From the NCBI GenBank assembly GCA_964638165.1, contig CAZWYJ010000020.1, forward strand, positions 1 through 17,952: a stretch of DNA of 17,952 nt, given 5' to 3'. The stretch's first letter is position 1. Each line of letters starts with the position of its first letter. The stretch comes from 2-12-FULL-60-25 sp964638165. GTDB taxonomy: Bacteria > Patescibacteriota > Patescibacteriia > 2-12-FULL-60-25. Below are positions 13,504 to 17,952 of the stretch, piece by piece. Under the pieces are notes generated by a model. It was not told the origin of the DNA, searched no databases, and was given only the letters and a program-made list of their open reading frames with translations. The position numbers were made by a program, and so were the translations under genes.

Positions 13504-15063
13504 TCACTTGATTTCGTAGACGGAACGCGTAAACACCAACCCCTCCTGACGATACACCACGAGCCGGTTCTTCGCGTCGAAAGACATGTTGAAGAGATAG
13601 GTAGCCACGTAGCCCGGAGCATAGACGCGAGATGCGTCCGCATCGCCGAAGCTCGGGTCTTTCGCGGATGGCCACTGCTTCCCGTACACGCCGAGCGAGA
13701 TATCATTCACCCAGAGTTCCGCAACAGGGACAGACGGGTAATCGAGCGCCTGCAGGAGCAGACGGCCGGTCTCACTCACGTCAAAGACGTATGGGCGAGA
13801 AACAAGCTTCCACTCCTTCTCCGGGGTCCACACGTGTCCGAAGTCATCCGTGGCAATCGGCGTTTTCGTGATCGGATTGAGGCGAACGGATGTCGGCTCC
13901 CACGAGAGCGCCGGGGACTGACCTTTGAAGACGATGTGCCATGCTCCATCCGCGGAACGCGCGCGATACGCGATCACATTGTCGAGCGCGTCCGTCACCA
14001 ATGCCCCGACCTGCGTCCACGCCTCTTCATCCACGCCCGCATTCACGATGTGCCAAGCCTCGCCCACGCGCACGCGGTACGCCACGTCTTCCGTCTGCTT
14101 CACGTATGAAACCTCATCAATCCAGTCATACGTTGAGACGATCGCTCCATTCTTCAGGAGATCGTACACGACCGAGTCCCCTTCACTCCGACGAACCGTG
14201 TACATCACGGATCCGTCCTTGAGCATCCACGGATTCCCGTCGAGTTCACCGCCGGTCACGACGTATGTCCCCTGATCCGCATAAATCGTTCCGTCAACCA
14301 TGAAAAACCAGTGACCGGAAATCGGATGCAAGGCAAAACGATCACCGATGAGCGGGAAATCCGAAATCTTCTTGCCGTTCACGTAGGTATACCCGTCCAT
14401 GTCGAATGACCACACGGCCCCGTCTTCCGTTTCAAACGTGTTGTAGACCGTCTTCGTGACCTTCCCGGCGTCCGCACCCAAGACCGAAGCGACCCGCTCG
14501 AACCACGCGTTTGTTGTTGGGACAGATGGATCGTACGCAAAGGATTGATGCTCCTTCATCATCTCATCAGCTTGGCCGGTTCCGTACATGGCCGCGAGGA
14601 GCGGTTCCCGAACGCTCTTTGCAAAGCGCACGTCGGTTGGCGCCTCATACAAATTTCCATACCGCTGTTCCGAATCTCCGTACGTCTTCTGGATCGAAGG
14701 GAGAGTCATCACCTCAAATTGAACCGGGTGCTCGGTGCTCGTACTCGCCGCGCCGATGATCTCATGGGAAACGAGCATGGTGTTCTGCGGACGAATATAC
14801 GAAGAAAGTACCACGCATGCCGAGTTCTTCGGCTTGATGAGCTTGGAAGGCACGATCTGTCGGAGATTCGTCATCGTGAGCAATTCCGGATTCGCCGTAA
14901 AGAGAACGGCCGCGCACTCCGCGTCGCCATAGATCGAGGCGGCGAGCCGACGGACTTCGACCTCAATGCTCGGGTGAATGGCGGCGGAAGCCGTCTGTGC
15001 TGAAAGGCCTGTGGCGATGATCGCGAGGACCATGAGGCCACGGAACAGATAGGGTGTTTTCAT
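13504..15063 (-). CDS. Secreted propeller-like protein, 519 aa
   Basis: The start MKTPYLFRG is chosen because it gives a clear signal peptide: a basic N-terminus, hydrophobic LMVLAIIATGLSA and a cleavage-like TASA-AIHPS at about residue 27. The mature part contains repeated beta blades of the type W-x-hydrophobic-x-Asp/Asn-Gly (AVWSFDMDGYTYVNGK, HWFFMVDGTIYADQG, AWHIVNAGVDEEAW, AWHIVFKGQSP), suggesting a WD40-like or beta-propeller surface protein. No enzyme motif is seen. A reading from 15132 would add 23 residues without a ribosome site. It follows tRNA-Phe on the same strand but is separated from it by a terminator. Confidence 0.82.
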   Translation of the reverse strand: MKTPYLFRGLMVLAIIATGLSAQTASAAIHPSIEVEVRRLAASIYGDAECAAVLFTANPELLTMTNLRQIVPSKLIKPKNSACVVLSSYIRPQNTMLVSHEIIGAASTSTEHPVQFEVMTLPSIQKTYGDSEQRYGNLYEAPTDVRFAKSVREPLLAAMYGTGQADEMMKEHQSFAYDPSVPTTNAWFERVASVLGADAGKVTKTVYNTFETEDGAVWSFDMDGYTYVNGKKISDFPLIGDRFALHPISGHWFFMVDGTIYADQGTYVVTGGELDGNPWMLKDGSVMYTVRRSEGDSVVYDLLKNGAIVSTYDWIDEVSYVKQTEDVAYRVRVGEAWHIVNAGVDEEAWTQVGALVTDALDNVIAYRARSADGAWHIVFKGQSPALSWEPTSVRLNPITKTPIATDDFGHVWTPEKEWKLVSRPYVFDVSETGRLLLQALDYPSVPVAELWVNDISLGVYGKQWPSAKDPSFGDADASRVYAPGYVATYLFNMSFDAKNRLVVYRQEGLVFTRSVYEIK

Positions 15064-15147
15064 AGGGGAAAATAGGTTGCCAAGAACGTAACATAGGCTG
15101 GGAAGGGAGGCAAGGAGAGCGTTGTTGATCATGGCTGTGCCATCCGA

Positions 15148-15170
15148 AACCCCGCCCTTTTGGGGCGGGG
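15148..15170 (-). terminator. Terminator of tRNA-Phe
   Basis: CCCCGCCC pairs with GGGCGGGG, followed by TTTCGG on the minus strand. An outer stem CCATCC/GGATGG (15140-15145 and 15175-15180) includes the tRNA CCA end, so the hairpin begins immediately at the mature 3' end. Confidence 0.75.
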
Positions 15171-15177
15171 TGAAGGA

Positions 15178-15252
15178 TGGTGCCGAGGGTCAGAATTGAA
15201 CTGACGACGCCAGCCTCTTCAGGGCTGCGCTCTACCACTGAGCTACCTCGGC
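15178..15252 (-). tRNA. tRNA-Phe(GAA)
   Basis: A complete 75-nt cloverleaf: acceptor GCCGAGG/CCTCGGC, D-stem GCTC/GAGC, anticodon stem CAGCC/GGCTG with loop CTGAAGA (anticodon GAA), T-stem GTCAG/CTGAC with loop TTCAATT, discriminator A and encoded CCA. A weak -10 (TAACAT, 15271-15266) lies just upstream on the minus strand. Confidence 0.96.
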
Positions 15253-15352
15253 ATGAGGTGTTACGATGTTACTCTTGAAATGAGCCTGCCGAAGCCCTGA
15301 GCGAGCCCGAGTCCCGAAGGGCGAGGGCGAGTCGAAGGGTACCTCGGCATGA
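15244..15352 (-). repeat. REP-like insert bracketed by a copy of the tRNA-Phe 5' end
   Basis: The 13 bases at 15244-15256, covering the start of tRNA-Phe, are repeated exactly at 15340-15352. Between them, about 15281-15339 is a GC-rich palindromic sequence of the kind CCCTTCGACTCGCCC ... GGGCTTCGGCAGG, typical of short REP elements. The upstream copy is cut directly at the edge of the REP. The tRNA promoter must lie within or next to this insert. Confidence 0.7.
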
Positions 15353-15359
15353 ATGCCTA

Positions 15360-15502
15360 GGACATCCGCGTTCGGCGCATAACTTCGTTCCCTCGGATGC
15401 ACTCGGGACAGGCGTCATCTCCGCTCCTCACTCAACGTATCGTTCATACGTCTCGCTTCGGTGCTCGATTTCTCCTCGTTCTGCATCCAAACGCGGATGT
15501 CC
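15360..15502 (-). repeat. Palindromic element G of the structured repeat family
   Basis: Thirteen-base outer arms (15360-15372 and 15490-15502) are perfectly complementary, and pairing continues with mismatches inward. On the minus strand the interior holds GCGAGACGTATGAACG and ATACGTTGAG, i.e. the core hairpin ACGTAT/ATACGT (15435-15451) followed by TGAG, as in elements A, B and C. It lies 22 bp past the mgtC stop and upstream of tRNA-Phe. Confidence 0.65.
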
Positions 15503-15524
15503 TCAATATCCTCAATGTACGTGC

Positions 15525-16049
15525 CTATTTAACACCCTTCTTTCCGCGCTTCTTTTTGGACTCGGATGCGCGCGTCAGAATATTCCCTTCGCGGATAAAA
15601 TGCAAGAGCTCGCCCTTCTCCGCATCCTCCTCAAACTTTCGGAACAGGACGAGCAAAATCAATGCCAGAGCCGTGGAAATGATCGAGATGAGCCATAATC
15701 CGAATCCCGTGGCAATGCCGATTGCCGCGACGAACCAGAGCGTAGTCGCGGATGTCAGGCCTTTAACAAAGCCCCTGGATTGAATGATGACGCCTGCGCC
15801 GATAAAACCGATACCCTGGATGACAATGGAGGCCATACGCGTGGGATCCGTGGCCGCACCACCCAACCCTTGCGTTTGATCCGCGACAATCAAGCCCGAA
15901 AGCGTCATGATCCCCGATCCTAGGCCCACGAGTGCATGCGTGCGAAGGCCCGCGGGCTTACCATGAAATTGACGTTCCAGCCCGATGAGGGCGGAAAATA
16001 CCATGGCGGCGAACAGGCGAATGATAAGATCTTCTTGTGAGATGTACAT
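15525..16049 (-). CDS. MgtC/SapB family membrane protein
   Basis: This 174-aa protein has the MgtC N-terminal domain: GLERQFHGKPAGLRTHALVG (23-42) and the helix-breaking motif RMASIVIQGIGFIGAGVI (71-88), with TSATTLWFVAAIGIATGFG after it. Four to five membrane helices are evident. It lacks the long C-terminal ACT-like domain of Salmonella MgtC and ends in a Lys-rich tail (SKKKRGKKG). The family is linked to growth under low magnesium and to control of the ATP synthase; the role here is unknown. GGAGGGG directly precedes the ATG. Element A begins only 21 bp upstream, so its mRNA leader probably includes that repeat. Confidence 0.92.
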   Translation of the reverse strand: MYISQEDLIIRLFAAMVFSALIGLERQFHGKPAGLRTHALVGLGSGIMTLSGLIVADQTQGLGGAATDPTRMASIVIQGIGFIGAGVIIQSRGFVKGLTSATTLWFVAAIGIATGFGLWLISIISTALALILLVLFRKFEEDAEKGELLHFIREGNILTRASESKKKRGKKGVK

Positions 16050-16069
16050 ACCCCTCCAAAGGAAACACG

Positions 16070-16259
16070 TAAGAGCCTGTTCAGAATCTTATGTCCAGAT
16101 AAAACCTTCAAATTTCAAGCGAAAACCATGAAGCCCGACGAAACGTATCGGGATACGTTGAGGAGGGATGAATGGTTTGCAGCTGAAATTTGGAGGTTTG
16201 ATCGGACAAGCGATGAGAACATCAATAAATGTCGCGTTAAGATTCTGAACAGGCTCTTA
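16070..16259. repeat. Palindromic element A, 190 bp with perfect 22-bp terminal inverted repeats
   Basis: The ends at 16070-16091 and 16238-16259 are perfect 22-bp inverted repeats. Inside, 16093-16129 and 16172-16207 form a long imperfect stem (for example AAACCT with AGGTTT, and AAATTTC with GAAATTT). The centre is a hairpin AACGTAT/ATACGTT (16142-16159) followed by GAGG. No protein is encoded. The terminal repeats suggest a MITE-like origin; the core hairpin ties it to the other elements. Confidence 0.85.
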
Positions 16260-16279
16260 GGCAAAGTATACGGCGGGAC

Positions 16280-16308
16280 TTGCCAACGGTCAAGAAATCA
16301 GGTACGAT
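16280..16308 (+). promoter_or_regulatory. Promoter of tRNA-Ile
   Basis: TTGCCA (16280-16285) and TACGAT (16303-16308) are exactly 17 bp apart on the plus strand. Transcription would begin near 16315, leaving a leader of about 160 bases that contains element C before the tRNA. No better promoter lies between element C and the tRNA, only 7 bp apart. Confidence 0.6.
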
Positions 16309-16345
16309 TTTGCCACCTTTCGGATGCGCTGGATTGCAGGAACAT

Positions 16346-16470
16346 TGGAACGTTTGAAAAGCGATGAGTCGCGACGGGCTGGAGCGAAAAAAATTGCGAG
16401 CCGTACGTAACAGTACGGTGAACAAATTTTTGAGCGAAGACCTAGCGAATCGCGCTTTTCAAACGTTCCA
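16346..16470 (+). repeat. Palindromic element C in the tRNA-Ile leader
   Basis: Perfect 18-bp outer arms (16346-16363 and 16453-16470) match those of element B at 13 of 18 positions, and every difference is compensated on the other arm. The next bases ATGAGTCGCGA are identical to B. The core hairpin CCGTAC/GTACGG (16401-16418) sits inside AAAAATT/AATTTTT (16389-16395 and 16425-16431), and GCGAATCGCG precedes the right arm. The element ends 7 bp before the tRNA 5' end. Confidence 0.87.
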
Positions 16471-16477
16471 GAAAGAA

Positions 16478-16554
16478 GGGCGTGTAGCTCAGGTGGTTAG
16501 AGCGTTACACTGATAATGTAAAGGTCCCTGGTTCGAGTCCAGGCACGCCCACCA
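16478..16554 (+). tRNA. tRNA-Ile(GAT)
   Basis: A complete 77-nt cloverleaf: acceptor GGGCGTG/CACGCCC, D-stem GCTC/GAGC, anticodon stem TTACA/TGTAA with loop CTGATAA (anticodon GAT), T-arm CCTGG TTCGAGT CCAGG, discriminator A and encoded CCA. It is a stand-alone gene, not part of an rRNA spacer in this window. Confidence 0.97.
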
Positions 16555-16592
16555 TCACGTAGAACGTGACACGTCGCATAGAACGCGACACA
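16555..16592 (+). repeat. Two tandem near-identical hairpins after tRNA-Ile
   Basis: TCACGT/ACGTGA (16555-16569) and GTCGC/GCGAC (16574-16590) follow each other. The motif TAGAACG(T or C)GACAC occurs in both, 20 bp apart, so the second unit looks like a diverged tandem copy of the first. Confidence 0.55.
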
Positions 16593-16594
16593 TC

Positions 16595-16632
16595 AAACAA
16601 TCGTCGGCAACATGCTGGCGGTTGTTTGTTTT
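16595..16632 (+). terminator. Terminator of tRNA-Ile
   Basis: AAACAATCG (16595-16603) pairs with CGGTTGTTT (16619-16627, one G-T pair), followed by GTTTT. Confidence 0.7.
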
Positions 16633-16696
16633 GGTTCGCCCGGCAAACGCAAGGCGCCCCGCGACTGCGGGGCGAGTCCAGGCACGCCCACCATCA
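16632..16696 (+). repeat. Second copy of tRNA-Ile 3' end, split in the T-loop by a 36-nt double hairpin
   Basis: Bases 16673-16696 repeat 16534-16557 exactly (24 bp). Upstream, TGGTTCG (16632-16638) is the beginning of the same T-arm. The insert 16639-16674 is 36 nt, the same length as the insert after tRNA-Gly, and matches it at 27 of 36 positions. Its second half is an 8-bp stem CGCCCCGC/GCGGGGCG with loop GACT. The Gly copy has CGCCCGGC/GCCGGGCG, a paired base swap. Confidence 0.82.
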
Positions 16697-16699
16697 AAC

Positions 16700-16729
16700 A
16701 TCTCTCCAGAACGGAGGGATTTTTGTTTT
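16700..16729 (+). terminator. Terminator after the tRNA-Ile copy
   Basis: ATCTCTCC (16700-16707) pairs with GGAGGGAT (16713-16720), followed by TTTTGTTTT. Its presence suggests the copied tRNA end is also transcribed, or that it was the original tRNA terminator. Confidence 0.78.
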
Positions 16730-16779
16730 GAGAGTACATTCGAACTTTGCGGAGACCGCTTGGTCAGTCTAAAAAAGTT

Positions 16780-16884
16780 ATGAAACAAAAGTGGCTTAGA
16801 TTAGAGAGGAAAGATCTTTTGGCTCGTGGGACGTTTGATCGGCGCAATCAAAACAACATTCACGGAATTGATCCATCAACCTAA
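16780..16884 (+). CDS. Possible 34-aa ORF
   Basis: An ATG-to-TAA frame reads MKQKWLRLERKDLLARG and continues to GIDPST. It is strongly basic. There is no ribosome site; a promoter-like TTTGCG/TAAAAA pair lies just upstream, so leaderless expression is conceivable. Nothing else supports it, and it may be a chance frame or a decayed gene in the otherwise empty stretch between 16730 and 16884. Confidence 0.22.
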   Translation: MKQKWLRLERKDLLARGTFDRRNQNNIHGIDPST

Positions 16885-16921
16885 TATAAAGCCGCCCCCA
16901 CGAGATAGAGTAGGGGGCGGC
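16884..16921 (-). terminator. Terminator of the radical SAM gene
   Basis: On the minus strand GCCGCCCCC pairs with GGGGGCGGC, followed by TTTATATT. It stands 32 bp past the stop. Confidence 0.88.
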
Positions 16922-16952
16922 AACCGACAGTTACTGACGATGCGAACGGCTT

Positions 16953-17952
16953 TCAGGAATCCTGACCACCAATCGCCTCATGAAGGAACCATATCATGTA
17001 TTCCATCGTCGCTTTCGTGTGTGCACAATGTGCATCATCACCATCACTTACCGATAGCCCGCGATCAACGGGGTGATGGAAGCATCCATATCCGCACGTA
17101 GCGAGAGCAAAGCAATCGAGACAGTGAGCATTATGGATCGGGAGCGCCCAACGCCATTCGTGATCACGCATGAAGTCAAAGACGTTCAAATTCGGATCGC
17201 TGACATTGCCAATCACGTAGTCTCCGTTCGCGTGACAGTAGGCTACACCACCATCAGGATTCACTACGAGCTGATTGCCAAGCGCTCCGCAATCAGCGTA
17301 CTTAAATACACCGTCAGCGAAATCGCCAATTTTGCGCTCCACGCGGTCCTCGGTCATCCCGAGTTGCCTTGCGAGCTTGTGGGCTGCGATCATTCCCTCT
17401 GCAGCCATTGCAATATAGTCCGCCCGAGAAATCTCTCCGAGACGCTCAAGACTGGAATCGCCGATGAGGTTAAAACTTAAAGCCTCGACACCCATCTCTT
17501 CGTGAACCCATCGGATAATCGCGGGGAGATCCGCAACCATAGCAGGCGTAATCGTTACTGAAAGGCTCACGAGCACTCCAGCCTCCTTTAGGTAGCCGAG
17601 CGCCCTCTTAATAAGATGGTACGTGCCACCACCAGATGCTAAGTGCCTATACCCGTCGTTCAATCGACGAGGCCCGTCGACTGACAGACCAACGGCCACG
17701 CCGTTCGTAGCCATGTACTCAGCCCGATCTCTCGTAATAAGCGATCCATTCGTGACGACTACCAGCTTGGTGTCGTCCGACAGATCACCTGTGGCGATCC
17801 TCCCCCTCACGTATCTCACCGCAAAGTCAAAGACTCGCCAATTCATGAGTGGCTCTCCGCCATAGAATTGAATCTGCGGCTCTAAGGGCTCGTTCACCGA
17901 CATTGCAATATGCCGAATGAACTGATCGATAGCAACCTTAGCAATCGCCTCG
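16953..17952 (-). CDS. Radical SAM/SPASM domain protein, N-terminus outside window
   Basis: The frame stays open to the right edge (upstream residues EAIAKVAIDQFIRHIA), so the radical SAM CxxxCxxC cluster motif is beyond the window. Visible are the SAM-binding GGEP motif (FYGGEPLMNW), the TNG strand (VVVTNGSLI), SVDGP and the C-terminal SPASM cysteines (YADCGALGNQL, VAYCHANGD, then HCLDCFALATCGYGC and DAHC). This resembles anaerobic sulfatase maturases and peptide-modifying enzymes, which use auxiliary 4Fe-4S clusters. No precursor peptide is visible downstream; it may lie upstream, outside. A terminator follows, so this is the last gene of its unit. Confidence 0.88.
   Translation of the reverse strand, partial: EAIAKVAIDQFIRHIAMSVNEPLEPQIQFYGGEPLMNWRVFDFAVRYVRGRIATGDLSDDTKLVVVTNGSLITRDRAEYMATNGVAVGLSVDGPRRLNDGYRHLASGGGTYHLIKRALGYLKEAGVLVSLSVTITPAMVADLPAIIRWVHEEMGVEALSFNLIGDSSLERLGEISRADYIAMAAEGMIAAHKLARQLGMTEDRVERKIGDFADGVFKYADCGALGNQLVVNPDGGVAYCHANGDYVIGNVSDPNLNVFDFMRDHEWRWALPIHNAHCLDCFALATCGYGCFHHPVDRGLSVSDGDDAHCAHTKATMEYMIWFLHEAIGGQDS

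Noticed and set aside
16070..16259. Insertion sequence with transposase
   Set aside because: It has perfect terminal inverted repeats but only 190 bp and no coding capacity; at most a MITE-like element.
16361..16400. Hammerhead ribozyme in element C (GATGAG followed by CGAAA)
   Set aside because: The required CUGAUGA core is not intact (the sequence reads GCGATGA) and the helices around it do not fit the three-stem junction.
12235..16470. CRISPR array
   Set aside because: The repeats are few, unevenly spaced, of different lengths and separated by genes; no regular repeat-spacer pattern exists and no cas gene is present.
305..17952. UGA recoded to glycine or tryptophan as in some CPR lineages
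   Set aside because: Genes end normally at TGA with correct family lengths, and Trp/Gly positions in conserved motifs use standard codons.

Overview
This window is most likely a scaffold from a small-genome bacterium, plausibly of the candidate phyla radiation (Patescibacteria, perhaps Peregrinibacteria). I infer this from the mix of many unrecognisable GC-rich proteins, single scattered tRNA genes with encoded CCA, strong GGAGG ribosome sites, abundant palindromic intergenic repeats and a 10-N scaffold join. It is not proven. TGA is an ordinary stop here (hsdM, cobalamin and hypothetical genes end with it), so the code is standard.

Layout. (1) 1-330: 3' end of a tRNA-Gly(TCC), its terminator, and a second copy of the tRNA 3' end split in its T-loop by a 36-nt double-hairpin insert. 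(2) 305-8583, minus strand: a tightly packed type I restriction-modification operon read hsdM, DUF3800 protein, two tiny ORFs, zinc-ribbon membrane protein, hsdS, trypsin-like protease, a 77-aa protein, hsdR. The cargo between the three canonical subunits is visibly more AT-rich than hsdR/hsdM. hsdM is broken only by the N gap, which looks spurious. (3) 8763-10503: a divergent cbiZ/cbiB pair, i.e. cobinamide amidohydrolase plus adenosylcobinamide-phosphate synthase, a corrinoid salvage and remodelling module whose two promoters share one -35 palindrome. (4) 10606-13235: three GC-rich hypothetical genes. (5) 13504-16049: a secreted propeller-like protein, tRNA-Phe, and an MgtC-family membrane protein. 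(6) 16280-16730: tRNA-Ile with its promoter, a structured leader, and again a downstream copy of its own 3' end split by the same kind of 36-nt insert. (7) 16953-17952: a radical SAM/SPASM enzyme running off the right edge.

The most interesting signal is not a gene. Between 12.2 and 16.5 kb there are five intergenic palindromic elements (12235-12398, 13412-13499, 15360-15502, 16070-16259, 16346-16470) that share a small core hairpin and/or arm motifs. Where copies differ, both sides of the stem change together, which points to selection on folded RNA or single-stranded DNA. One of them is apparently the transcribed 5' leader of tRNA-Ile. A second, independent family of 36-nt double hairpins sits inside duplicated tRNA T-loops at tRNA-Gly and tRNA-Ile, with a compensatory base-pair change between the two copies.

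In the RM island, HsdS/HsdM would methylate and HsdR would cleave unmodified DNA. The embedded serine protease, membrane zinc-ribbon protein and DUF3800 protein suggest an extended defence operon, but that coupling is inference from gene order and translational overlap only.
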